A stretch of 15,957 nucleotides of DNA from DASVVT01 sp036386415 (GTDB taxonomy: Bacteria > Acidobacteriota > Blastocatellia > Pyrinomonadales > Pyrinomonadaceae). The position numbers and the translations under genes are program-made. Below the pieces are notes generated by a model. That model ran no database searches. It saw only the letters and a list, made by a program, of their open reading frames with translations, and was not told the origin of the DNA. The DNA is taken from assembly GCA_036386415.1 (NCBI GenBank), contig DASVVT010000014.1, positions 1 to 15,957 on the forward strand, given 5' to 3'. Shown one piece after another: positions 9,535 to 15,957 of this stretch (positions are counted from its first letter, which is position 1; each line of letters begins with the position of its first letter).

Positions 9535-9645
9535 CTGTAGGGGCAGGGCTTGTCCCTGCCCGCTATGGTGACGAAATACACGGGCAGGGACAAGCCCTGC
9601 CCTACAGACGAAATACACGGGCAGGGACAAGCCCTGCCCCTACAG
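9535..9645. repeat. Triple palindromic repeat in the rpoB-rpoC gap
   Basis: Three copies of a GGGCAGGG...CCCTGCCC palindrome occur. Copy 1 (9535-9562) is in one orientation. Copies 2 (9571-9607) and 3 (9608-9645) are tandem, in the opposite orientation, and differ by one C. Copies 2 and 3 share the prefix ACGAAATACAC. Copy 1 is the exact 28-nt reverse complement of 9618-9645, so the locus can form one large stem or three small hairpins. It looks like an interspersed REP-type element. It starts three bases after the rpoB stop and ends 37 bases before the rpoC ATG. Confidence 0.9.
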
Positions 9646-9682
9646 CTATCGGTTGACGGCTTATTGTTTTTACGGAGATATC

Positions 9683-12600
9683 ATGTTTCGATTCCCACAA
9701 GAAAAAACGCAGCTCGCGCCGGATTTTGAGGCGATTCGCATCAGCCTCGCGTCACCCGAAAAGATTCGCCAGTGGTCGCACGGCGAGGTGACGAAACCGG
9801 AGACGATCAATTACAGGACGTTCAAGCCGGAGCGCGACGGGCTCTTCTGCGCGCGCATCTTCGGCCCCGTCGCAGACTGGGAGTGCCTGTGCGGCAAGTA
9901 CAAGAGGATGAAGCACAGGGGCGTCATCTGCGACAAGTGCGGCGTCGAAGTGACGCAAGCCAAGGTCAGACGCGAACGCCTCGGCCACATAGACCTCGCC
10001 AGTCCGTGCTCGCACGTCTGGTTCTTCAAGGGGCTGCCCTCCAGGATCGGGCATCTGCTCGATATCCCTTTGCGCGAGCTGGAGAAGGTTCTCTACTTCG
10101 AGTCGTACATCGTAATTGATCCGGGCGATGCGCCGGTCAAAGAGAGAGAGCTGTTGACGGATGAGCGCTACCGCGAGTTGGCGCGTGAGCTTCCGGGACA
10201 GTTCGTGGCGAAGATGGGTGCGGAAGCAATCAAAGAACTGTTGACGATGGTCAACGTCGAAGAGTTGTCCGTAGACCTTCGCACCCGGATGAAGGAGGAG
10301 ACTTCGCAGCAGAAGAAGCTCAAATACTCCAAGCGTCTGAAGGTCGCGACCAGCTTCCTCAAATCCGGCAATCGTCCTGAATGGATGATCCTCGACGTGA
10401 TCCCTGTCATTCCGCCGGAATTGCGCCCGCTCGTGCCGCTCGACGGCGGACGCTTTGCGACCTCGGATTTGAACGACCTTTATCGTCGTGTCATCAATCG
10501 CAACAACCGCTTGAAGAAGCTGATGGAGCTGCGCGCGCCTGAAGTCATCGTGCGCAACGAGAAGCGCATGCTTCAGGAGGCCGTCGATGCGCTGTTCGAT
10601 AATGGTCGCCGGGGGCGCGTGCTGCGCGGCGTCAACAATCGCCCCTTGAAATCCCTTTCGGGAACCTTGAAGGGCAAGCAGGGACGCTTCCGCCAGAACC
10701 TTCTGGGCAAGCGCGTTGACTACTCTGGCCGTTCGGTGATCGTCGTCGGGCCGGAGCTCAAGCTGCACCAGTGCGGTCTGCCGAAGAAGATGGCTTTGGA
10801 GTTGTTCAAGCCCTTCATCTACAACCAGCTTGAGAAGCAGGGGCACGCGGCGACCATCAAACAGGCGCGCGAGATGGTCGAGCGCCAGGAGTCTGTCGTC
10901 TGGGACATCCTCGAAGAGGTGATTCGCGAGCATCCGGTTCTGCTGAACCGCGCTCCGACCTTGCACCGTCTCGGCATACAGGCTTTCGAGCCCGTGCTCG
11001 TCGAAGGCAAAGCGATCAAGATTCACCCGCTCGTCTGCACAGCTTTCAACGCAGACTTTGACGGCGACCAGATGGCCGTGCACATTCCGCTCTCGCCCGA
11101 AGCGCAGATCGAAGCGGCGGTCTTGATGCTCTCTTCAAACAACATCCTCTCGCCCGCCAACGGCCAGCCCATCGCCGTGCCCTCGCAGGACATCGTTTTG
11201 GGCTGCTACTACCTGACGCGCGACAAGAAGGGCGCGAAGGGCGAAGGAAGAGTCTTCGCCACGCGCGAAGAGGTCTTGCTCGCGCTCGACGCCAAAGAGG
11301 TGACGACGCAGACGCCCATCAAGCTGCGCATACGCGGCGACCTGATCGACCTCACACAGGAGCACGATCCGCAGGACGTGATGCGCGCGACCGTTCAGGA
11401 GAACGTCAGCCGCGTCGTCAATACGACCGTCGGTCGCGTCATCTTTAACGAGCAGATTGCGCGCGACCTGCCGTTCTTCAACGGCACGATGAAGCGCAAG
11501 GGCTTGCAGTCGCTCGTCAGCTATTGCCACGTCCGTCTCGGCCACGAGATGACCGTCAAGATGTTAGACGACCTGAAGAACCTTGGCTTCCTCTACGCCA
11601 CCAAGGCGGGCATCTCCATCGGCATCGACGACCTGGTGACGCCGGATGCCAAGAAGACGCTCGTTGATAAGGCCGACAAGGATGTGATCAACGTCGAGCA
11701 GCAGTACCTTGACGGCGTCATCACAAACGGCGAGCGCTACAACAAGGTCGTGGCGATCTGGTCGGAAGTCACAGACCGCGTCGCCAAAGAGATGTTCAAG
11801 GCGATGGATCAACGCGAGCGGGATTCGGGCGAGTTGAACCCGATCCTCGTCATGAGTGATTCCGGCGCGCGCGGCAGTGCGCAGCAGATTCGCCAGCTCG
11901 CAGGGATGCGCGGCCTGATGGCTAAGCCTTCCGGTGAGATCATAGAGACGCCTATCCGCGCCAACTTCCGCGAAGGCCTCAACGTCCTTCAATACTTCAT
12001 CTCGACGCACGGCGCGCGCAAAGGTCTCGCGGACACGGCTCTGAAGACCGCAGACTCGGGCTACCTGACGCGCCGACTCGTAGACGTGGCGCAGGACGTG
12101 ATCATCAGTGAGCCTGACTGCGGCACGCTCAGAGGTATTTCTGCCACGGCAATCGTCGAAGGCGGCGAGGAGATCGAGTCCCTGCGTGACCGCATCGTGG
12201 GGCGCACTTCTCTGGATGACGTGATTGATCCGGTCGAAGGCCGTGTGATCGTAGAAACCGGCGACGAGATAGATGAAGACCTGGCGGCGGAAATTCAACG
12301 CTCCGGCGTGCAGCGTGTGCGTATTCGCTCCGTGCTGACGTGCGAATCGCGTCGCGGGTGCTGCATCAAGTGTTACGGGCGCAATCTAGCCACAGGTCGC
12401 CCCGTTGATATAGGCGAAGCGGTCGGCGTCATCGCCGCTCAATCCATCGGCGAGCCGGGCACGCAGCTCACGATGCGTACGTTCCACATCGGCGGCACGG
12501 CGCGTCTTGAGGAGTCTTCGAAGCACGAGGCGCGCGTCGACGGCACGATCAAGTACGTCGAGCTGCAAACAGTCAAAAACCGCAAGGGCGAGATCATCGC

Positions 12601-13891
12601 CATGAATCGCAACGGCGCTCTGACAATCCTCGACGAGCGTGGGCGCGAGGTGGCGCGTTACCAGATCGTTTACGGCGCGCACCTGCACGCTGCCGACGGC
12701 GCTCGCGTGCAGCAGGATCAGTTGCTTGCCACCTGGGACCCCTTCACCTTCGCGATTCTGACCGAGGTCGCAGGCCACATCAAATTCCAGGATTTGAAGG
12801 AAGGCGTGACCGTTGACGAAGAGGTTGACGAAGTGACCGGGCAGTCGCGCATGGTCGTGAAGGATTCGCCGGACGAGAAGAAACAGCCGCGCCTGGAGAT
12901 TCGCAACGCCTCCAACAAGATGTTGAAGACCTACCAGATGCCCGTCCGCGCCAACCTGATGGTCGGGGATGGTGATGTGGTAGAGCCCGGCGACATCATC
13001 GCTAAGATTCCGCGTGAGACCACCAAGACCAAGGACATCACGGGCGGTCTGCCGCGCGTCGTTGAGCTTTTCGAAGCGCGCAAGCCCGGCGAGACAGCCA
13101 TCATGTCCGAGATCGACGGCATCGTTAAGCTCGGCCAGATTTCAAAGGGCAAGCGCAAACTGATCATCACAGGCGACGACGGCGAGGAGCGCGAGTACGA
13201 CATCCCGCGCGGCACGCACATTAACGTGCAGGAGGGCGACCGCGTCCGCGCCGGCGAAGCTTTGATGGATGGCCCCTTGAACCCGCACGACATCCTGCGC
13301 GTCCTTGGCATGAACCGCTTGCAGGAGTATCTCGTCAACGAGATACAGGAGGTCTATCGCTTGCAGGGCGTCAACATCAACGACAAGCACATCGAGGTGA
13401 TCGTCCGACAGATGTTGCGCTGGGTGAAGATTCGCGAAGTGGGCGACACGGAATTCCTGCTCGACGAGCAGGTTGACCGCTTCCGCTTCACGGACGAGAA
13501 CGCGCGTGTCACAGAAGCGGGCGGTGAACCGGCGCAGGCCGAACCCCTGCTGCTCGGCATCACCAAGGCTTCACTCTCAACAGACTCGTTTATCTCCGCC
13601 GCTTCGTTCCAGGAGACGACGCGTGTGCTGACGGAAGCGGCGATTTCGGGGCGCATAGACTATCTGCGCGGTCTCAAAGAGAACGTCATCATGGGACGCC
13701 TGATTCCTGCCGGAACGGGCATGGAGTTCTATCGTAACGTCAAGGTTGACCGCGACGAGACGATTGACCAGGCGAGCCGCGAGCGCGACATGGAAGACTT
13801 CCCCGAAATCGTCGGCGGCGAGGATGTCCCGGCCACGCCGCGCGCGGCTGTCGCGGCCACAGGCGATGGCGAAGCCGCTGAAGGGGAGTAA
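9683..13891 (+). CDS. rpoC: DNA-directed RNA polymerase subunit beta'
   Basis: This 1402-residue beta' subunit is the catalytic partner of RpoB and close to the E. coli length (1407). I start it at ATG 9683 behind GGAGAT (9675-9680); an in-frame TTG at 9653 has no ribosome-binding site. The N-terminal zinc ribbon uses C68, C70, C83 and C86 (CLCGKYKRMKHRGVICDKCG). The catalytic loop NADFDGDQMAVH places the Mg-binding aspartates at D458, D460 and D462. The second zinc site uses C813, C887, C894 and C897 (EPDCGTLRG and CESRRGCCIKC). The bridge-helix and trigger-loop region includes GARGSAQQIRQLAGMRGLMA and GEPGTQLTMRTFHIGG. The acidic, Ala-rich last 20 residues look like a flexible tail. A strong terminator follows 73 bases downstream, closing the operon. 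Confidence 0.98.
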   Translation: MFRFPQEKTQLAPDFEAIRISLASPEKIRQWSHGEVTKPETINYRTFKPERDGLFCARIFGPVADWECLCGKYKRMKHRGVICDKCGVEVTQAKVRRERLGHIDLASPCSHVWFFKGLPSRIGHLLDIPLRELEKVLYFESYIVIDPGDAPVKERELLTDERYRELARELPGQFVAKMGAEAIKELLTMVNVEELSVDLRTRMKEETSQQKKLKYSKRLKVATSFLKSGNRPEWMILDVIPVIPPELRPLVPLDGGRFATSDLNDLYRRVINRNNRLKKLMELRAPEVIVRNEKRMLQEAVDALFDNGRRGRVLRGVNNRPLKSLSGTLKGKQGRFRQNLLGKRVDYSGRSVIVVGPELKLHQCGLPKKMALELFKPFIYNQLEKQGHAATIKQAREMVERQESVVWDILEEVIREHPVLLNRAPTLHRLGIQAFEPVLVEGKAIKIHPLVCTAFNADFDGDQMAVHIPLSPEAQIEAAVLMLSSNNILSPANGQPIAVPSQDIVLGCYYLTRDKKGAKGEGRVFATREEVLLALDAKEVTTQTPIKLRIRGDLIDLTQEHDPQDVMRATVQENVSRVVNTTVGRVIFNEQIARDLPFFNGTMKRKGLQSLVSYCHVRLGHEMTVKMLDDLKNLGFLYATKAGISIGIDDLVTPDAKKTLVDKADKDVINVEQQYLDGVITNGERYNKVVAIWSEVTDRVAKEMFKAMDQRERDSGELNPILVMSDSGARGSAQQIRQLAGMRGLMAKPSGEIIETPIRANFREGLNVLQYFISTHGARKGLADTALKTADSGYLTRRLVDVAQDVIISEPDCGTLRGISATAIVEGGEEIESLRDRIVGRTSLDDVIDPVEGRVIVETGDEIDEDLAAEIQRSGVQRVRIRSVLTCESRRGCCIKCYGRNLATGRPVDIGEAVGVIAAQSIGEPGTQLTMRTFHIGGTARLEESSKHEARVDGTIKYVELQTVKNRKGEIIAMNRNGALTILDERGREVARYQIVYGAHLHAADGARVQQDQLLATWDPFTFAILTEVAGHIKFQDLKEGVTVDEEVDEVTGQSRMVVKDSPDEKKQPRLEIRNASNKMLKTYQMPVRANLMVGDGDVVEPGDIIAKIPRETTKTKDITGGLPRVVELFEARKPGETAIMSEIDGIVKLGQISKGKRKLIITGDDGEEREYDIPRGTHINVQEGDRVRAGEALMDGPLNPHDILRVLGMNRLQEYLVNEIQEVYRLQGVNINDKHIEVIVRQMLRWVKIREVGDTEFLLDEQVDRFRFTDENARVTEAGGEPAQAEPLLLGITKASLSTDSFISAASFQETTRVLTEAAISGRIDYLRGLKENVIMGRLIPAGTGMEFYRNVKVDRDETIDQASRERDMEDFPEIVGGEDVPATPRAAVAATGDGEAAEGE

Positions 13892-13964
13892 TCCTCTCGC
13901 CTGAAAAATAGATCAGCGCGCCCGGCGTTCTCTCTCTCTGGTGAATGTCGGACACGCGACGAGC

Positions 13965-14003
13965 AAAGACCGGCTAAGGCATGCATGCCTTGGCCGGTCT
14001 TTT
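13965..14003 (+). terminator. Intrinsic terminator of the rpoBC operon
   Basis: An 18-base arm (13965-13982, starting AAAGACCGGC) pairs with 13985-14002 (ending GCCGGTCTTT), with a single T-G wobble. The tip is tight and alternative small loops are possible. The descending arm ends in TTTT at 14000-14003, followed by AATTATAA. This is a long, GC-rich stem with a T run, 73 bases after the rpoC stop and with no gene between, so it is a convincing end-of-operon terminator. It may also work on the opposite strand because the arm begins with AAA. Confidence 0.9.
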
Positions 14004-14157
14004 AATTATAAGTGAGCATCCGAGGCGTATAAGCGTTGAGTATGTAATAACGAGAGGAAGAGAACGATTCACGAATCGACACGAAAAGTGGGGCTGTTTC
14101 GTGTGCTTTAGTGTTGCTCGGCTGATCGGTCGCACACCTTCTTTCTCAAATGGGTTG
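14004..14157. other. Non-coding gap with two hairpins between rpoC terminator and the minus-strand gene
   Basis: No credible gene is visible. Two adjacent inverted repeats are present: CGATTC (14065-14070) with GAATCG (14073-14078), and ACACGAAA (14079-14086) with TTTCGTGT (14097-14104). They lie about 55-95 bases downstream of the minus-strand gene's stop and could stabilise the 3' end of its transcript. No T run follows on either strand, so I do not call them a terminator. An open frame across this gap on the + strand has no ribosome-binding site and unconvincing composition. Confidence 0.5.
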
Positions 14158-14670
14158 TTAGCTGGCGGCTGCCGTTACGGATTCTTTCGGAACGCTGTCT
14201 GGCATTGTCAGAGCGAGCAGTAACGGCACAAAGGTTACATAGCACACAGCCCCTCGAATCCAACTAAACCTCTGCCAACGTCGCCCGCGTGCTAACCACT
14301 CCGCAGCCGTCAGGCTTGATTCCGGGCTACGTTCGAAGGCTACTAATTCGGGAATAAAATAGATCCGAGAGATGATGAGCACCAGCACGTACACCACTAA
14401 GGCGATTAAGATGAGCTTGCGTCGCGCTGGCAACTTCCAATTCAGCGCGAGCGTGACGATGAGCGAGAGGATGAGCAGCGGGTGAATAGTCATCCAGAAT
14501 ATCCCCTCGTGTAGACCATAAGGCCCGTTGACGACGACCGCCGAATCAGGCAGGGCCGACAGATAGGCAGGGAAATATACGAGGTGGGAATAGGCAATCC
14601 CACCAAGCAGTGTCCCCCACAGGACAATGGATAGCATGAGCAAAATGGTGCTGAGCCTCAGCGTCGTCAT
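14158..14670 (-). CDS. Small four-helix membrane protein of unknown function
   Basis: This is a 170-residue protein read right to left, starting at ATG (14670-14668) behind a strong GAGGAGG ribosome-binding site (about 14678-14684 on the complement). Four hydrophobic segments at about residues 5-27, 62-78, 84-105 and 138-156 predict an integral inner-membrane protein. Features that may matter are the loop motif NGPYGLHEGIFWMTIHP before helix 2 and the RGRRWQRFSWIRG stretch before helix 4. The shape, with helix 4 preceded by an Arg/Trp-rich segment, recalls DUF1772/anthrone-oxygenase-like small membrane proteins, but I would not assign it. It points away from the rpo operon and is transcriptionally separate. 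An IS110 element is inserted 62 bases upstream of its start codon, so its promoter region may be disrupted. Confidence 0.75.
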   Translation of the reverse strand: MTTLRLSTILLMLSIVLWGTLLGGIAYSHLVYFPAYLSALPDSAVVVNGPYGLHEGIFWMTIHPLLILSLIVTLALNWKLPARRKLILIALVVYVLVLIISRIYFIPELVAFERSPESSLTAAEWLARGRRWQRFSWIRGAVCYVTFVPLLLALTMPDSVPKESVTAAAS

Positions 14671-14734
14671 TCCAGTGCCTCCTCAGTTATAGAAATGTCA
14701 AAGTTGTACATACCCCGGCGAACGCTCGAATTTG

Positions 14735-14740
14735 TATGTT
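14735..14740 (+). promoter_or_regulatory. -10 half of a split junction promoter (left end of the IS)
   Basis: TATGTT begins two bases inside the left end. In the linear copy its upstream DNA is host sequence without a good -35. In a circularised element the right end (15933-15953) would join at 14733, giving TTGACA, then 15 bases of right end plus TG, i.e. a 17-base spacer, then TATGTT. That is a standard housekeeping promoter layout and would start RNA near 14747, just before the first bridge-RNA hairpin. Confidence 0.7.
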
Positions 14741-14746
14741 GACTGA

Positions 14747-14930
14747 AGTCGGCTGAAGCAGCAAGCTTTAGCCAACCCAGGGCACCGAAGAAGCTGTGCT
14801 CGAATTATGACTCCGAGTCAGCGGGTTAGAAAAGCTCTCGGTGCTCACATTGCAGCGCACGAGGTCGGACAGTATCCAAAGCCGCTTCTACCATGAAGCA
14901 GAGCTTGCATCTGCAAGTTTGACCCGCGCC
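14747..14930 (+). ncRNA. Predicted bridge RNA of the IS110 element
   Basis: Three structural blocks are drawn by hand. (1) A 5' hairpin pairs GGCTGAAGC (14751-14759) with GCTTTAGCC (14765-14773, one wobble). (2) The target-binding loop is closed by GCACCGA (14782-14788) / TCGGTGC (14838-14844) and AGCT (14792-14795) / AGCT (14833-14836), and capped by GACT (14809-14812) / AGTC (14816-14819). Its 5' side holds GCTCGAATT, identical to the left host flank plus core; its 3' side holds GGTTAG, complementary to the right core plus flank. (3) The donor-binding loop is closed by GCGC (14855-14858) / GCGC (14926-14929) and GGTC (14863-14866) / GACC (14921-14924), and capped by GCTTC (14884-14888) / GAAGC (14895-14899). 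It holds ACAGTATC, identical to the right end, and TGCAAG (14912-14917), which pairs with CTTGTA across the circular junction with one wobble. The start follows from the junction promoter; the 3' end is approximate. The length of about 180 nt fits the family. Confidence 0.82.
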
Positions 14931-14961
14931 GCATCACATTTCACAAAGAGGAGTTCATCAG

Positions 14962-15936
14962 ATGACAGCACCGGCCCTTGGCATCGACATCTCGAAACTG
15001 AAGTTCAACACCTGTCTCATCCAGCAGAGCGGCAAACTCAAGCACAAAGTCTTCCCGAACAGTGAGACCGGCTTTGAGCAGCTCACACAGTGGCTCTCAC
15101 GCCAGGGTGTCCAGAGTGTTCACGCCTGCCTGGAAGCCACCGGCACGTATGGCGAGGCGCTCTCGCTCTTTCTCTACCAGGCGGGTCACACCGTCAGCGT
15201 CATCAACCCGGCGGCCATCAAAGCCTTCGCCGGGAGTCGGCTTGCACGCACCAAAACAGACCGCGTCGATGCTGAGTTGATCGCACGCTTTTGCCTCGCT
15301 CAAGAGCCTCCGGCGTGGACGCCACTGCCTCAAGAAGTGCGGGAACTACAGGCACTTGTGCGCCGCCTTGAGTCGCTTGTTGAGATGCGCGTGATGGAAG
15401 AGAACCGACTCTCTTCAGGCATCACCGTAGAGTCGGTGCGCGAGAGTGTCGAAGAACTACTCGCTCATCTCAACACTCAGATCAAGCGCACAGAACAGTT
15501 GATCCGCAATCACATCAACTCACACCCAACACTCAAGCAGCAGAGTGAACTGCTCGACTCCATCCCTGGCATCGCAGAGACGACCGCCGCGCACTTGCTC
15601 GCCGAGATCACAGACATCAAGCAGTACCGGAGCGCTCGACGGGTCGCAGCTTACGCGGGCCTCGTGCCGCGCGAGCGCCAATCGGGGACGGGTGTCAGAG
15701 GACGCACCAGACTATCAAAGGTCGGCAATGCTCGGCTCAGGCGAGCGCTCTACTTCCCGGCCATCACGGCGCTGCGGTGCAGCCCGTTCTTCAAAGAGTG
15801 GGCCGCAGGCTTACGTCTGCGGGGAAAGAGCAAAATGAGCGTCATCTGTGCGGTGATGCGGAAGCTCGTGCATCTGGCTTATGGTGTGTTGAAGTCAGAG
15901 AAACCATTCGACCCGCAGTGGGCGAAATCTGCTTGA
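14962..15936 (+). CDS. IS110-family DEDD/serine recombinase (transposase)
   Basis: This 324-residue enzyme is expected to integrate a circular form of the element at sites chosen by its bridge RNA. The N-terminal RuvC-like domain (about 1-150) keeps all four acidic residues: D9 in GIDIS, E58 in CLEATGTYG, and D100 and D103 in KTDRVDAELIARF. A predicted coiled-coil linker follows (about 125-195). The C-terminal transposase domain has LLDSIPGIAETTAAHLLAEI and AAYAGLVPRERQSGTGVRGR. S241 in the QSG motif is the expected nucleophile. ATG 14962 has AGAGGAG (14947-14953) eight bases upstream. The protein is full length without frameshift. Its TGA stop lies inside a perfect TTGACA (15933-15938), so the end of the gene doubles as a promoter element. 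The non-coding part is 5' of the gene, as in the IS110 subgroup rather than the IS1111 subgroup. Confidence 0.95.
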   Translation: MTAPALGIDISKLKFNTCLIQQSGKLKHKVFPNSETGFEQLTQWLSRQGVQSVHACLEATGTYGEALSLFLYQAGHTVSVINPAAIKAFAGSRLARTKTDRVDAELIARFCLAQEPPAWTPLPQEVRELQALVRRLESLVEMRVMEENRLSSGITVESVRESVEELLAHLNTQIKRTEQLIRNHINSHPTLKQQSELLDSIPGIAETTAAHLLAEITDIKQYRSARRVAAYAGLVPRERQSGTGVRGRTRLSKVGNARLRRALYFPAITALRCSPFFKEWAAGLRLRGKSKMSVICAVMRKLVHLAYGVLKSEKPFDPQWAKSA

Positions 15937-15938
15937 CA
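15933..15938 (+). promoter_or_regulatory. -35 half of the split junction promoter (right end of the IS)
   Basis: A consensus TTGACA overlaps the recombinase stop codon (TGA 15934-15936). No -10 lies at the right distance in the linear copy: 17 bases downstream is beyond the element's end. In the circular form the spacer to TATGTT (14735-14740) becomes exactly 17 bases, counting 15939-15953 plus the first two bases of the left end. This arrangement would make the bridge RNA, and perhaps the recombinase, strongly expressed only after excision and circularisation. Confidence 0.7.
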
Positions 15939-15957
15939 ATCAACACAGTATCTAACC

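Larger units (their letters stand above)
14733..15953 (+). mobile_element. IS110-family insertion sequence with bridge RNA
   Basis: This element of about 1.22 kb consists of a 229-base non-coding left end, one recombinase gene and a right end of only about 17 bases after the stop. I set the left edge after GCTCGAATT (14724-14732), where TGTATG begins, and the right edge at ACAGTATCT (15945-15953), before host AACC. This follows from internal matches. 14724-14732 recurs at 14798-14806 inside the predicted RNA. ACAGTATC recurs at 14869-14876. GGTTAG (14824-14829) is complementary to CTAACC (15952-15957). Terminal inverted repeats are not expected in this family. The left core reads TT (14731-14732) and the right core CT (15952-15953). 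The right host flank is only four bases before the window ends. Confidence 0.85.

Noticed and set aside
9571..9645. Tandem copies considered as a CRISPR array
   Set aside because: The two direct copies abut without spacers and a third is inverted; there are no cas genes. It is a palindromic interspersed repeat.
9752..11083. A 443-residue open frame on the minus strand inside rpoC
   Set aside because: It is antisense to the intact, conserved rpoC and has no family resemblance. Long shadow frames are expected in GC-rich coding DNA.
13981..14223. A plus-strand 80-residue open frame after rpoC
   Set aside because: It begins inside the terminator stem, has no ribosome-binding site, and overlaps the 3' end of the minus-strand gene.
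14708..14739. ACATAC / GTATGT inverted repeat considered as terminal repeats of the IS
   Set aside because: One arm lies in the host flank by the guide-based boundary; it is only six bases and IS110 elements lack classical terminal repeats.
14904..14917. CTTGC-ATCT-GCAAG hairpin as a fixed stem of the bridge RNA
   Set aside because: TGCAAG is better explained as the right donor guide, being complementary to the joined ends; the local hairpin may compete but is not used in the model.

Overview
The window is a slice of the conserved bacterial translation/transcription supercluster, followed by an intrinsic terminator, a small membrane-protein gene and a transposable element. The order is 'tuf - rpmG - tRNA-Trp - secE - nusG - rplK - (secreted protein) - rplA - rplJ - rplL - rpoB - rpoC', all on the + strand. 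The DNA is moderately GC-rich, and all housekeeping proteins are full length. Several features lead me to guess a non-model Gram-negative lineage, possibly Acidobacteriota (Blastocatellia-like): short-unit inverted repeats between genes, a two-zinc-ribbon insertion in RpoB, and a signal-peptide protein lodged between rplK and rplA. The window holds no 16S rRNA, so that assignment is tentative.

Region by region: 1-142 is the end of EF-Tu; 210-1541 holds rpmG, tRNA-Trp, secE and nusG; 1646-4682 holds the ribosomal stalk and L1 genes; 5054-13891 is rpoB and rpoC; 13965-14003 is a strong terminator; 14158-14670 (- strand) is a four-helix membrane protein; 14733-15953 is an IS110-family element, complete or very nearly so.

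Four gene junctions in the operon (361-451, 1547-1637, 4027-4105, 4958-5036) carry hairpins whose arms are built from tandem 7-nt units. Three different unit sequences occur, but the architecture is the same each time. The rpoB-rpoC gap carries a different, triple palindromic repeat. Two leaders look regulatory. The rplJ-rplL gap has competing stems and a terminator-shaped hairpin with a T5 run directly before the rplL Shine-Dalgarno. The rplL-rpoB gap has two mutually exclusive hairpins and a possible promoter with an embedded dyad.

The most striking find is in the IS110 element. Its 5' non-coding end folds on paper into a bridge RNA with a target-binding and a donor-binding loop. All four expected guide stretches can be located: two match the DNA flanking the insertion and two match the joined element ends. 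Joining the ends in a circle would also create a TTGACA-N17-TATGTT promoter driving that RNA. The recombinase keeps the DEDD residues and the putative catalytic serine, so the element may be functional.
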